The notes under the pieces: model-generated | Seen by the model: only the letters and a program-made list of their open reading frames with translations | The model's database searches: none | What the model was told of the DNA's origin: nothing | Translations under genes and position numbers: made by a program | Assembly (NCBI GenBank): GCA_022606425.2 | Contig: JAHDVF020000732.1 | Coordinates: forward strand, 62,001 to 126,000 | Length of the DNA: 64,000 nucleotides | Direction of reading: 5' to 3' | Origin: Lepidostoma basale | Taxonomy: Eukaryota > Arthropoda > Insecta > Trichoptera > Lepidostomatidae | Shown here: positions 32,830-44,675 of the stretch, piece by piece | How positions within the stretch are numbered: position 1 is the first letter of the stretch | Layout: every line of letters starts with the position of its first letter

Positions 32830-34130
32830 ATCAATTTATTTTCACTAGCTTATAAAGATATTTTCAATGAGATTTTAATGGTTCAAAAATAAAATACAGA
32901 AAGAGTAATTGCTTTTAGATGGGATATAAATGCATTCTAAGCTAGTTATACCTTTCACAGATTCGGCCATTAAACTCGCTAGCACTGATCGATCGTAAAT
33001 TCTCGGGACAAGATATAAAACTTTTAATTGTCAACTCTTTTAACGGCGTCTCCCCTCCCGCCTCCCCTTGTACTCGTACCGTCTCACCTTCGTGTCCCCG
33101 TTTCATCCCCCCATAGAATTCACGGGGAACGTCGTTATGCCGCGGCATCCCCGCTATTCCCGCCATACAAACATCTTAGATTCTTGTTAAAACACCGCTT
33201 CGCTGCTCACAACGAATTTCCCTAAAAATGTCCGCGACCGTCATATTCCAGTCCCAACTCTATCAACACATTCTCCTCATCCGTTAAAGAAACTTTATCC
33301 CTCTTGTGTGAACATATTTAAAAAAAAAATCAATTCAAAGGCTGGTGTAGATTATTATCTCTAAAATAAAATATCATATATGTATGTATGAGACAGTGCC
33401 GCTAAAAATAACATTTTAAAAGAGAAAATACATTTCATTGGGTTGATTCCTAGAAGCACTATTACCTTCACAGTATCTGCATAAATAACTACGCTGTCTA
33501 TTTATCCCTTCTCTGCCTGATACGGGTTTAACAGACATTTTATTTCATTTGTGAGAGCCACCAATTTATTTATAACAAATTTATAACAATTTATATATAT
33601 AACAAATCACATCCTTCACAAACTATCATTTCATTCTAAAAATAAAATCTTTCGAAAATCTAAAAAAAGATATTGCCTATAAAGAATTGAAGCGTAGTGC
33701 TTGTAAATGTTTGATTAAGTTTAAATATGTGACAATAATAAATCAAGATAGCTATTCAACAAATAATAATATACCTGAGACGTAAAAACTCTGAAGTGAA
33801 TTTTTGACCGAAATGAGTTATGATAGTCATATCAGATTTTCATGTGTGAGTACGTTTAGGGCAATTGTTTGTCTTAACTATTCATTGTTATAATACCATA
33901 TAACATATGCTGGATGTGATAACAAAATATGTATATTTCGAAACGAATATCACTTAAGACCTTATAACTCTCATGAACAGATGTACTAATACTAAAATAT
34001 GATTTATAATATATTGTTCGCCTTAAAGCTTTTAACCTTAACGATGTTGTAACTAACTACACACTTCAAAATGATTCGAAATTTCGGACAAAATTCACTT
34101 AAGACTATATTATAGCTCTCAGGAAAATAA
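32830..34130. other. No supported gene
   Basis: 33040-33260 is C-rich and holds short frames on both strands (32942-33166, 33028-33225) with no recognised domain. The rest is AT-rich. Confidence 0.45.
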
Positions 34131-34590
34131 TTAAATCTTCTTCTTCTTCTCCTTTTCCTTATAGACTTTTGGTATGTTCCTGAAATCTGGCTGGCCTCTC
34201 TTGGGAGGTCGACTCCCAACTATCTCTCCATCTCTTCGGCGGTCTTCCGGGGGGACGGCAGCCGGCAGGAATCTGATGCGCCACAGCGTGTGGGATTCTG
34301 GTGGGATCCATCCTCTACACGGGCGCATTCCTATATCTTCTGCTTTGTCTGCCCATCTCACTACTTCCTCTACCTTGCAGATCTCGCGGATAACCGTGTT
34401 CCTCATCCTATCTCGAATAGTCCTTCCTGATATCATCCTCCTCGTTCTCACCACTGCCACCCGTATTTTAGCCTTCGTTCTTGTGGTATCCGCTCTGGTC
34501 TCAATGCTATATGTCAGTATAGGCCTTATGCAGGTTTTATATCTTCTGACCTTACTGTCAGTTCTCATATACTTGTTTTTCATAAAATCA
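34131..34590 (-). mobile_element. LINE-C 3' end
   Basis: Minus-strand frame 34131-34583: 'MKNKYMRTDSKVRRYKTCIR', 'PILTYSIETRADTTRTKAKI' and 'RDRMRNTVIREICKVEEVV', then a frameshift near 34300. (GAA)n complement at 34137-34152. The opposing plus-strand frame 34174-34641 is a shadow. Confidence 0.85.
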
Positions 34591-35249
34591 TATTTACATA
34601 TTAATGATATTTCTCAAAGTATGATATATTTTAATGATTAATAATATATTCACAGTGGAAACATAATTCTTCGCTTGTCGCTAATAATCAAGGTACAACA
34701 AAAGATTTAATTGTTCTTCTTACCATTAAGCATTTACATCCTAACTAACATTAAATATGCATACAACACAAATAAATATAATTGCAAATATTCAGATAGT
34801 ATCATTTCAGTGTAAGGTATGCAAAGAGCTGGTTGAACTTGCAGGAGACACAGATGGAGTTGTAACTTGTTCTAACGATAGTGGCGGGGACAAAAGAAGT
34901 CAAGAGTGCGGGAAAGTAGATGTAAATTGACTGGAATTAGCCATGCATATCTTCTCGGAATAATCTCGGAAATCCTGAAGCGTCGGTTTGGCTAAGGATC
35001 TTAAATGTGAATTCTCCTTCGTTAACTCCGGGCGGGTAAGCCGCGCGCCTCCCCACGCTGATATTCATAAGTCCCGGATCTGTTAAAATTAAGAAAAAAC
35101 TCTTCTCTGTGATGGAAATTTCCGAATTTATAATACACCTTATGCTGTTAACGAATAGAGAAACAACAAACAAAAGAGCAACATATATTCCGCGATTGGC
35201 TAAATAATTTATATAAACATATATGCTTAGCAAATGATAAACTTAAATC
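34591..35249. other. No supported gene
   Basis: AT-rich to 34800, then a balanced segment (34810-35090). The frame 34937-35233 is unrecognised. Confidence 0.45.
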
Positions 35250-35580
35250 TTACGAACTGACCATCACGCCGTCTCCCCGAAGAGATAGATAGACATAATG
35301 GACTGCCGCACTATTTGACATATTTCTCTCCCTTTCTCCAAATTGCATACATTTTGTCATGCGAGCATTTCAAATCTTCGACTCCTTAAGTGGCCGATAT
35401 TTAATATTGGATAATTTGTCCGACCGTGCCACTATTGTACTATTTATTTATTTTGCCAGTTTATGCTTATCAGTCGGTTGAAGAAATCTATTGTGCACTG
35501 CCATCATAGTTTTTTTGTTTTCGATGACAACTTTTAGTACACCATTTACTTTGTAACTTGCCCTAACCCTTAAATTATAT
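35250..35580 (-). mobile_element. LINE-A 3' fragment
   Basis: Starts 'CTGACCATCACGCCGTCTCC' and runs back with two internal deletions to 'TTACTTTGTAACTTGCCCTA' (the 'VGAGNKVNG' region). CTTAAAT occurs at both edges (35245-35251 and 35569-35575) as a possible short target duplication. Confidence 0.75.
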
Positions 35581-35956
35581 TAAATGCTTATTTTTAGAAT
35601 GAGTTTTCTGTGAAATAATTTAATATCCAAGACGTGATAGAACATTAATTTCAATAGCCATATGTGTGAAATAAATTACGAAAATTAATATCGTATTATT
35701 TAGCCTAAGGTGAAAATTAAGGAAATATTAAAATTAATTTACGCCCCCTAAATCATCGAACCCAGTTAATATGAAGGCAGTATTACCTCGCAGTAGCTAA
35801 GGCAAAATATTATTACCTAACGTTACGGGGAATTCACATAACGACACTGCAAATTGCGTGTATCTAATGTGAATAAATTATTATTACGTACATATCACCC
35901 TTTATCATAATATACGAGTATAGTTCGTACTCGTATTTTCTCGAAGAAACATGAGG

Positions 35957-36605
35957 AATCTTCTTCTTCTTTTCTTTTTGTCCTATCACGCCTCAAGGAA
36001 CCTTCTCCACCCGACTCTATGGCATGCCTGATGCCTAATATCATCCCAAGTGAGGCCTGCTGCCTTAACCTAGTCCTGCAGGGCTCTTCTCCAGGTGGCT
36101 CTAGGTCTGCCTCGCTTTCTCTTCCCTCTCATAGGGGACCAGTCTAGTGCGCCCTGAGTGATGCAGGCTGGGTTCCGTCTCAGAGTGCGACCGATTCACT
36201 GCGATTTGCGTCTAGTGACTTGTTAGTGACTTTAATTGGCTTTTCGCCTGCCATGGTCCAGTGAACGGCATTTAACACTGTTTGGGGCCAATAGATTTTG
36301 AATATTGAGCAAAGGCACCTATTTATAAACACCCGGAGTTTACCAATACCGTCCGCTGTAGATTTCCAAGTCTCACATCCGTACAGCAGCACGCTTTTAA
36401 CGTTATTGCTGAATATTTGGAGCTTGAGCTTTCTCGAAATGATACCGGAACGCCATACGGGGCGAAGCATAGCGAAAGCTCCCCTTGCCCTGTTGAGTCT
36501 GTTGGCTATATCTTCCTCCGTACCACCCGAGCCTGCTATCATACTACCGAGGTAGCAGAAGCTGGTCGTGGACACTTGTAGGTCTACTGTCTTGGACATA
36601 TTAAT
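35957..36605 (-). mobile_element. LINE-E 3' end, longest copy
   Basis: Minus-strand frame 36180-36599: 'MSKTVDLQVSTTSFCYLGSM', 'GGTEEDIANRLNRARGAF', 'LLYGCETWKSTADGIGKLRV' and 'FINRCLCSIFKIYWP'. This is the post-RT region with the 'YLGS' and 'LLYGCETW' boxes. It continues to 35957 through the conserved end also seen at 52480-52660 and finishes at a (GAA)n complement (35957-35970). 5'-truncated upstream of the boxes. Confidence 0.9.
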
Positions 36606-36884
36606 CTTGAGACCTACTTTTGCCGCTTTTTCGAAGAAACATGAGGAATAATATGATATAAAATTCTATTATTTCAGCTAATTTAAAGTTAATTAGTGTT
36701 CAAATTTAAGAAGTATACGAGTATACAGAAAATCCGGGACATGCTGGTTGTAATACTTTTGATATATGGTGATAGTGGTCACCGTTGACAAATTTACCTT
36801 GCTTAATATATCAGAAACAGCATATATTTTTCATATATAGTACTTAATTATAGAAAATAATTGTAAACTCTCGTTTACTTTGTT

Positions 36885-37012
36885 TTTACAACATTTTATT
36901 TTGTTTTTCGAACTAACCGATTTTGGTGCTGCCGGGGTTTCGTCAGGGGTTACAATAAAACTTTTTGTAACCTTGGGGAAGCTTCGCTGGTAATGAAACT
37001 GGTTAATCCAAA
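36885..37012. repeat. Inverted pair of HHR-like hairpins
   Basis: The minus strand (36950 to 36912) reads CTGACGA, an extra A, a stem II, then AAAATCGGTT in place of the GAA box. The plus strand (36978-37008) reads GGGGAAGCTTCGCTGGTAAT, then GAAACTGGTT. The two halves face each other across GTTACAA/TTGTAAC. Both cores are damaged. Confidence 0.5.
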
Positions 37013-37069
37013 AAAAAATTGTGGTTTGAAAACAAAGTACACAAATATTTAAAATTATTTTTAGATATA

Positions 37070-37190
37070 TTTTCTCGTTCTTCCTGCGTAAGGCCTTTTG
37101 GCTTGTTATTATCTGTGTCAAGTCTCGTCTTAAGAAGTGGATTACCAGCTGTCTTTCCTTTTGGAGGTCTTTCCTGAGGTCTTTTCATAA
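37070..37190 (-). mobile_element. LINE-C tail scrap
   Basis: The minus strand reads 'RPQERPPKGKTAGNPLLKTR', matching the end of the LINE-C tail (compare 'KDERTAGNLPHRKRNSLE' at 421-615). About 120 bp only. Confidence 0.6.
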
Positions 37191-39884
37191 TTACATAAAA
37201 ATATATTTATTCCTTAAAAAAACATTAAAAACTTATTTGATACTGTCCTAGCAAGGCAAAATATCTCACTTCAATAAAATATATGTGTTTCCTAGGTTTC
37301 TTATTATTATATTTTAGTTAAAACTTCTCACATTTTATTGGTAAAATATTAAGTCTTTATTGGAAATAATGTTTATTGTAAATAAATAATTTAAATATTA
37401 TATTACAAGATTATTTATAATAAATATTAAATTTAGATTGTGCTTCTAGTTTTGACCGATTTGAACTTGAATAAAAAGTGGAAAAAAGTATAACTACCTA
37501 TGTTATTAAAGAATTTTTATAAATACGTTATATATTCATTGTGTTTTATTAGTTAAAACAGATACATCCCAGAAATAATATTTAAAATAATATATTGGAA
37601 GGGGTATCTATTAATAAAGAAACCGTATATTAAATGTCATGACATTTATACAGTGAAAGAGTTCATTTTCTTTCTAAATAAATGTAATCGAATTCTTTTG
37701 AATAAGCCGCGTTTTAAACGGTTTCACCCGATAGCTCGATGGGTCTTCACTCCACCACTCCTCCACTCCGCCTGCCGTCATCTCTTTATTGCTTTTGTTT
37801 TCTGAGAAAACCTCGCCAACAGGTGAAATCTAGAGCTTCAAATTATACTCAGGCTCGGAAGAAGACGGTCTCGGGGAGATCGCATTCAGCCCCGCTTGAA
37901 CGTGAAATTCGCCCCACACTCGGGGCCGAGGCGGGGATGAGTCGCGGAGCTTTCAAATCTGTTTACGGAGACGTCTCATAAAATGACATTTTACGTGTAA
38001 AATAGAACCTTATATTCAATTAATCTTCTTAGTTTAACACAATGTTGATTTTGATACCAATTTACACGTTAATACGAATAGAGACGTTTATTTTTTTTAA
38101 AGTTTTCTTATATTTTATGAGAATGGTATGTTTCGCCTTGATAAAACATTTTATGTGTTTAATGTGTGAGAAAACATGTTAATTCAAATTAATTACTTAA
38201 TATGGAGCCATCATTGTTAAAGTAAAAGAAAATTGTGAATTAAAATACTGTTTTTTCACGACTGGAAGTTAAAAAAAACAGTGTTTTAATCAGTGTCACT
38301 GGAAAGTGGAAAAAAAGTGATTTAATTCGTACAAAAATTCGTCATTATTGAATTCCACAATGTTGACGCATTATGTTTTCTTAAAAATAAATTACAAACT
38401 GGCTATTATTTGTTTTGGTTTAAAACTAATATAACTCTTTTAGGTGAGAAGTAACGCTTTCCTCAGTAATGAAACAAACTTCTATTTAAATAAATGTTTT
38501 AAATTTATTTTCAATTTTGTTTGGTCGTGTACCTAACAAAGTCATTATTAATTTAATGTAATCTTTCATTCTACACAAATATTATTAAGAAGAATAAAAC
38601 ACCGTCATATTGATGTTTTAGTGTCATAAATGATGTTCTTTTCTTCTCTCTGTTTCTCTATCCTGATTCATCCAGGTTCATTTATACCGAGTAGTCCTCA
38701 TGTCTGCGCATGGCATATCTGTACCACCTCATCTCCTTACTTTCAGCTTTTCCGTCATCGATGCCACTTTGAACGATTGTCTGACAAACTCATTAAATTA
38801 TGTTCATCAATTGAGTTATGAAAATCATTTTTGTATTAAGTTTTAATTTATGATTATTTCAAGTTAACACAAAACTGATCATTTTTTAATTGTTCCTTGA
38901 ACAATGGTGTAAAACTCCATATTAAATAATTAATACGAATTTTAACGTCTGTTTTATACTAGTTTTATTTATGGGTACCATATGTTAAACCTTTATAAGA
39001 CATTAGAAAGGAAACATGTACTGAAGTCAAATGATAAAAATAATATTGGATTGAGTTATTATTATTAATATATTAGGCTCTGAAGGTACAATATAAAGCT
39101 CGTTTTGTATCAAATTTATTGATGTCATTTAGAATTACAGCAAACCTCAAACTTTTCCCCAAGAAAATAAGTATAATTTCTCTATAATTTAAGAAGTACT
39201 CGTATAACAAAAAAATAATAATGCCAAGACTTTGTTTCAAAATGTAGCAAAATAAATGTAACTCTATTCAGAATAATTAAGAAACAAGCAAAGTGTTCAT
39301 TTAAGATGAATTTAACGAGACGCCAGGACATAATTAAATCAAGGAAAGAGGAAATATCCGCTGTAACCTTTTGTATTTGGCCATTCTTAGGCGGGACGAG
39401 ATAAATTAACTGTTTGTTGTTTCAAATAATTGAATTGCAGATTTCTTTACCCCAGCCTCCAACTAATGATGGTTTAATTTTCTTACAGATTATTGCTGTC
39501 GAGAGATTTTGAAAACCGAAGTAAGTTTTTTTCTATTTCTTCTATTATAGATATATTCACCGTAGCTTTGTGTTGCGAATTCATTGAACAACGAATATAT
39601 ATTAGAGATAGAGTGCATATAATGTTTTATATATTATACATTGAGGTAAGTTTCGTTGGCATGCTTTTTATAAAATATTTTAATATTATATTATATATAT
39701 TTCTGCTGGGATGATATTTAATATGATAATACCATGTAACATTTATGTATACTCTTTATGAATACAGTTTTTGTATTTCCATGTTAGTTTGATAGAAAAT
39801 TATGACAGGTTTTGAATACACTTTAAACATTTGTAATTAAATACATAGTTACTTAGTTTTAATCATATAAATTTAATTCTTCAT
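37191..39884. other. No supported gene; palindrome-family scraps
   Basis: Scraps of the 48379 palindrome family at about 37245-37270, 38110-38150 and 38880-39010. A GC-richer block at 37720-37980 has an 80-codon frame (37739-37981) with no recognised domain. The frame 39493-39714 is hydrophobic but AT-driven. No gene is supported. Confidence 0.45.
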
Positions 39885-40030
39885 CAGCTTGTCTCCATCC
39901 ACGTAAGACGTAAGCCTCTCCACCCCTACGCTATCTCTCTCGGTCTCTCGCCAGTGTTCTCCAGGCCCTTCCCGCCGTCCGCACAATATCATCGCTCCAC
40001 CTGGTAGGCTGTCTCCCGACACTTCTCATT
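39885..40030 (-). mobile_element. LINE-G 3' end
   Basis: Second copy of the 4880-5095 tail ('CTCGGTCTCTCGCCAGTGTT', 'CACAATATCATCGCTCCACC'), truncated at 40030. Confidence 0.75.
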
Positions 40031-40774
40031 ATTGTAATATATATATTTACTTTAAATAATTGCTTTCACGTGGTGGGGGGGTGGAGAAGCACAGGTTATT
40101 AATCATGCTTGGAAACATGAAACGATGATAGTAAGCATCGATTGGTTGTAGTTGTGAGATTTGTTTGAATCCAGGAATCCTTCCTCTAAGTGGGATTACG
40201 ACAACAAACTCTGTTAGTGTGTGTTTTCTAATGAAAACGGGCGTTTGCTCCGAAAGTGTGGTAAAGTTCTAAATCTGTCTGTCTTGGAGTTGTGGTGGAG
40301 TAGAGAAGTGAGATGAAAATCAGCTGAAAGTTTCCTTGTAACAACGAAACTCCGCACACGGAATTCAACTACGGGACACCGCCGCTAGACTAGGAAATAA
40401 TAAGCAAAGCTTCTGTTACTATTTAATATGCAACATTGTAAGTCAAGCGCTCAAATTTTGACGCAGATGAGATTACACGGTATTTATAAACTTTTCTGTC
40501 AATTCGAATATTAAACCTTGTAATAAATAAAGTTAATGAGGTTTCGTTCAAGTTGACTATTACAATTTAACGTTAACTATTAATTGAGAGCATGTACGAG
40601 TATTCCTGTCCTTGGCAGCTCGAAACAACTCCTCAACAAATTTTTATCCAGTCCAATCCTTTATGTTGCGGGGCCAGGAGGTTTACCTCTTGCCAGCTCG
40701 TCAAACTATTTGTTAGTGAACCATTTTTGATAAACGAATACAACTGTTATTATCGTTATGTGGGCAAAAACATA
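40031..40774. other. No gene seen
   Basis: Balanced composition at 40070-40400 and AT-rich after that. No frame, repeat or RNA recognised. Confidence 0.45.
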
Positions 40775-41045
40775 ACTAACTAACGAACTAACCATCACGC
40801 CGTTTCCCCGAAAGGGTAGACAGAAATGGACTGCCACAATTTTCTTTTCTGACATACTTCTATCGATTCCTCAACATTCATACATCGTGTCATTCACACA
40901 CTTCGATTTATTTTATTTCTCATGTGGTCGACTTTCAATATTTGATTTATTTAATCATGCCACGTTTTCCTTGGTCTTCATTTATTTCTTGTTACATTTA
41001 TATGGTTAACATAGACTTTTTTTTAAAAATATTTCGTTATTTATT
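40775..41045 (-). mobile_element. LINE-A 3' fragment
   Basis: (TAAC)n complement, 'CCATCACGCCGTTTCCCCG', then the tail back to the 'VYVNDVNG' region at about 41045. Confidence 0.8.
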
Positions 41046-42227
41046 ACTGTATGTTGCTACAAATATCATATGAAGTAAAACACTTCTTTAATAATTCATT
41101 GTTATTTAAACAACGTTTTTCAACCGAATAATGAACTTTTTAATCGTTTTACTCAATTTTGTTGGCCTTAAATAACAAATTCAAATTTTATTTTTAAAAG
41201 TTTTTTGCGCTTTAATTTCGTTTATTTTTATTTTTTTATTAATGGCTGCTATAATTCTCCTTTAAAAAGGCATTTATATAATTATTGCCATAATATCAAG
41301 CGACATTTTTTTATCAACTTGCAAGAAATGTACATGATCAAGCTTTAATGTAATTAAGATTTTAAAAATTTTATTACCAACAGTTTCGATATTTTTTAGC
41401 ACGTTCCGCATTCCGCCCCTTATTTTTTTAATTGTAATATGTATTTTTAAAACCATTGTTCATTTATAATGATGAACAATTTTGATCGTTATAATCGCCA
41501 GGATGATTACTCAAACAATGTTTGTTAATAATAGAATAAAAATAATACAACACAAAGTACAGTGTTTTAATGATTTTTATACCGTTGATTATATGAGAGA
41601 ATAACAAAACCTTTTCTCTACTCCATGATGCATCAAAATAACTTTGAAGTTTATTGATAAATCGTCCTTTACTGGAAGTACATTGCATAATTTTGTAATT
41701 TAACTGTAGTTAATAATATTATTCATAATGTAACACATTACAGAAACGGTTATTACATACATTATGCTAAAAATTACTCGTCATTATCATTATAAGAATA
41801 AAAAGCCCAGTGGGACGCTTCTATCATACAAGAGTAGTTAACAAGTACCACCGGTACTTGTTTACCACAATTATCTTCTAAATCCATTCAATCTGTGGCC
41901 CGCGGGCAGATTGTGTACCAGTACGGTTATACATGCGACCCAATTAAAAAGTACCAAATGATAAACTTTAAAAAAATAATTAAACAAATACTACAAGTCG
42001 ACCATGTTAAAAGTTGGGATACTCCACGTGCGTATGAAGTAATCTTTAAAGAGGTGTGTGAGGTTAGTCGAATAGAGGTGTGTAGCGGTCTATTCTCTCT
42101 TCCTATCCTTCCGTGGAAACTTGGTGATGATTTCACATTATCAACTATATAGTTTGAAATAAAAATTATCTTTGAATGTTTTATAAAATATTCGTATTTT
42201 TTATTAATAATATTTTGTTATTAACAA
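41046..42227. other. No supported gene
   Basis: AT-rich. Short frames at 41464-41688 and 41895-42152 have no recognisable domain. Confidence 0.45.
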
Positions 42228-42275
42228 ACAAAATAATAATAATAATAATAATAATAATTATTATTATTATTTTGT
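42228..42275. repeat. (AAT)n/(ATT)n palindromic microsatellite
   Basis: CAAA followed by about nine AAT units, then ATT units and TTTG: a self-complementary microsatellite that could extrude as a hairpin. Confidence 0.85.
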
Positions 42276-42344
42276 TGAATCGCTCTTTAAAACATTTCAG
42301 CGCGATCCAAATCGATATATAGGTATAGCTATCATATTATTTCT

Positions 42345-42505
42345 CGTGACATGTGATAGCTTATCTATCGCCATTTTATTGTCATGTGAATTCTACCCTG
42401 TCTTTGGCCAGTGTGACAATCACGCTGCCATCGCCGGAAATCGAACCCGAGACCTTCGATGTCGCAGTCAAAGCGCTTACCACTCGGCTACGAAGGTCGC
42501 AATTA
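42345..42505 (-). mobile_element. tRNA-derived SINE
   Basis: On the minus strand the head carries an A box TAGCCGAGTGG (complement of 42480-42490) and a B box GGTTCGATTTC (complement of 42437-42447), followed by 'GGCGATGGCAGCGTGATTGT' and a body ending AATAAAATGGCGATAG. The head resembles a long-variable-arm tRNA (Leu or Ser type), but the ends do not form an acceptor stem. Confidence 0.75.
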
Positions 42506-42740
42506 CAAAATATTATCAGATTATTTCTTCAAAATTCCCGCGCATGCCAGCAATAACTTATCGAAATAACAATGGATGTGCTAGCCCTCATACTTTTCAC
42601 TTGATGAGCAGTTTAAGTACTAATTGAGAATATGATTGCTCCACTAATGTAAATATCCAATAATTATTATAACGAAGCCAATGTCAATAATCTGAATTTC
42701 TTCACGGGGTATTTTATTTTTGTTAAAAACTCTTGATTTA

Positions 42741-43505
42741 ATTAATCAAATCAAATTTGTTCATTTTCTCAACAGACATTACGAAATTTACATTACGAAA
42801 TTTACATTACAGGTAAAATAATTGCTGATATAAGAAAGGATTGTAGAGCGGAATAATGTATTATGAACAAAATTATGAAAGGATCGTTGCGTTGGTTCGG
42901 ACATATGGAGTGAATTGATGGAGAAAGAATGGTTAAGAAAGTATACGTTCATGATGTAAATGGAGTACGGAGTCGAGGCAGACATAGGAAAACATGGCTT
43001 GACCAAATTAATCAAATTTTATTTTAGAGGTTGGTCTTGTTAGAAGTCGGAAATATCGACGTGCTTGTATGATTCGCTGTATGAATGTGGAGGAAACTAG
43101 AGAGGTGTGCCAGGATAGAGTAGTGTGGCGGTTTATTCTCTTTGCTACCCCTGCGGAGAAACGGCGTGATGTTTTTTTTTTTTTGTAAAATAATATATAA
43201 GGAACGCATGAGAGATCGTTCTACTTTAGGAAGATAATCTCTTAACTCAAGAGTGTTTGTCTTCTGTACGTACTCGTACTTTCACGAATTTGAAAGATGT
43301 CGATCTCTGAAGATACCGCGTTCAGCAGATTAATTGCTCTTTCCACCGGTGTTACCAGAGGCAGGTTGGTTCTGGCGGCCAGTAGGTAAAACAATTAATG
43401 GTGTCGCTGTCGAAAATATCTATCACGGTAAAAAAAAAACAACATTCTCCAGCACGGCCGAGTTCTCTAACTATCCCCTGATTTATCTTAAAAAAAATTG
43501 GGTTA
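42741..43505 (-). mobile_element. LINE-L 3' end, split by LINE-A
   Basis: 42741-42812 is the complement of the LINE-L extreme 3' end ('AATCAAATCAAATTTG', matching 63178). 43195-43505 continues with 'GGAACGCATGAGAGATCG' and the coding end (minus strand encoding 'LFYLLAARTNL'-like sequence). A LINE-A at 42823-43184 interrupts it. A 14-bp stretch is duplicated at 42777-42806. Confidence 0.8.
42813..43194 (+). mobile_element. LINE-A insertion in LINE-L, 10-bp TSD
   Basis: GTAAAATAAT at 42813-42822 and 43185-43194 flanks a plus-strand LINE-A that starts in the 'CRAE..VMNKIMKGSLRWFGH' region and runs to GGCGTGATG followed by a T-run (43170-43184). The tail peptide is readable in three frames ('RACMIRCMNVEETREVCQDR' near 43060-43120). 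The insertion postdates the LINE-L copy. Confidence 0.9.
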
Positions 43506-43661
43506 TGAGTTTCCCATTACTTCGAAGCTGCAGAATGTTGGTCCCGAACATTTTCAAATTAAATGCCGTGGGATAAAGCCACAAAACCACATCATAAAGT
43601 TTAAATAACCATAATATGCTAAAATTTAAAGTATATTTTTATTAGCCAGATATCGTTAGCG

Positions 43662-43698
43662 TTAGGTAAGGTTAGGTTAGGTTAGGTAAGGTTAGGTT
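43662..43698 (+). repeat. Interstitial telomere-like (TTAGG)n
   Basis: Seven 5-bp units, five TTAGG and two TAAGG, followed by TT. TTAGG is the usual insect telomere repeat. The short, slightly decayed tract within repeats suggests an interstitial site, not a chromosome end. Confidence 0.85.
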
Positions 43699-43804
43699 TA
43701 TTCAATGTGGGGGCCAGAAAAACACGTATTTTTTCAAAGTGTATGAGGCCCGAAAATGTTGGACGCCCATTAATTTCAAGCAATATTTGTAAGCATTAGT
43801 ATTT

Positions 43805-43965
43805 TAAAACTAACTAACTAACCATCACAACGTTTCTCGGAAGGCGTTGGCAGAAAAAATGGACAGCAACACTTTTCTTTCTTGACATTCTTCTCTCGCT
43901 TCCTTAACATTCATACATCGTTTTATTTACATATTTTTCTAGGGTGGCCGACTTTTAATATTTGA
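43805..43965 (-). mobile_element. LINE-A 3' fragment
   Basis: (TAAC)n complement plus 'CCATCACAACGTTTCTCGG' and about 130 bp of the tail. It is followed after a few bases by a longer plus-strand copy, forming a head-to-head inverted pair. Confidence 0.8.
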
Positions 43966-43977
43966 TTGATAGTTTAT

Positions 43978-44505
43978 CTAGAATGGCAGTGCACAATGAT
44001 GTTCTTCTACCGACCCTTATGTATGGAAGCGAAGCATGGAAGTGGAACAAAAGAAGGATGAAAGTATAATGCTGTAGAAATGAGATCTCTTAGTCGAATG
44101 TGTGGATACTCTGTGTATGGTTGAGTGTCGAATGACAATATAAGAAGTGAATGCGGTGCGAATGATGGTTTTATGAACAAAATAATGAAAGGATCATTAA
44201 AGATGGTTTGGACACATGGAAAGAATTACTGAAGAAAGAATGGTAAAAAAAGTTTATGTTAACGATGTAAATGGAACCATAAATAGAGGAAGACCGAGGA
44301 AAACGTGGCACGATTAAATAAATCAAATATTGAATGTCGGCCATTTGAGAAATCAGAGAAATCGACGCGCGTGCATGACACGATGTATGAATGTTGAAGA
44401 ATCGAGAGAAATATGTCAGGAAAGAAATGTGTGGCAGTCCATTTTTTCTGCCTACCCGTCGGGGAGACGGCGTGATGGTTGGTTAGTTAGTTAGTTAGTT
44501 AGTTT
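43978..44505 (+). mobile_element. LINE-A 3' end
   Basis: Runs from 'RMAVHNDVLLPTLMYGSEAW' through 'MRSLSRMCGYSVYG', 'RRACMTRCMNVEE' and 'REICQE' to GACGGCGTGATGG and (TTAG)n (44477-44502). It keeps the 'LMYGSEAW' box lost at 7248. Frameshifts near 44070 and 44198. Confidence 0.85.
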
Positions 44506-44560
44506 CACGTTTTCCTCGGTCTTCCTTTGTTTCTAGTTCCATTTACGTCATTTACATAAA
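44503..44560 (-). mobile_element. LINE-A scrap
   Basis: 'CACGTTTTCCTCGGTCTTCC' and 'CTAGTTCCATTTACGTCA' match an internal LINE-A segment in reverse orientation, abutting the (TTAG)n tail of the previous copy. Confidence 0.65.
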
Positions 44561-44629
44561 ATGTATTAGTTGGTCTTCTAGGTGTGATGTAAAAAAAAAA
44601 AATTCTATTTTAGTTTACTGAGCTGAAGA

Positions 44630-44675
44630 TTCACGTGTGACGAGAACGAAACATTAATATTGGCAATATTTTTTT
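44630..44675 (+). ncRNA. Decayed hammerhead-like hairpin
   Basis: CTGAAGA at 44634-44640, T, a weak stem II beginning TTC and ending GAA, then CGAAACATTAATATT. The core halves are present but stem II and the stem III palindrome are poor. Confidence 0.4.

Noticed and set aside
34174..34641. 155-codon plus-strand frame, longest after the 207-codon 6602-7225 shadow
   Set aside because: Opposite a clear LINE-C tail on the minus strand; likewise 6602-7225 is opposite the RT.
37739..37981. 80-codon frame in a GC-richer block as an exon
   Set aside because: No recognisable protein features; GC content alone lengthens chance frames.
40085..40135. Another hammerhead around 'GCTTGGAAACATGAAACGAT'
   Set aside because: No CTGANGA core at the right distance and no stem II.
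42437..42490. tRNA gene (Leu/Ser-like)
   Set aside because: A and B boxes are present but the acceptor stem does not form, and a SINE body follows.
43662..43698. Chromosome end
   Set aside because: Only seven units, two of them altered, with ordinary repeats on both sides.
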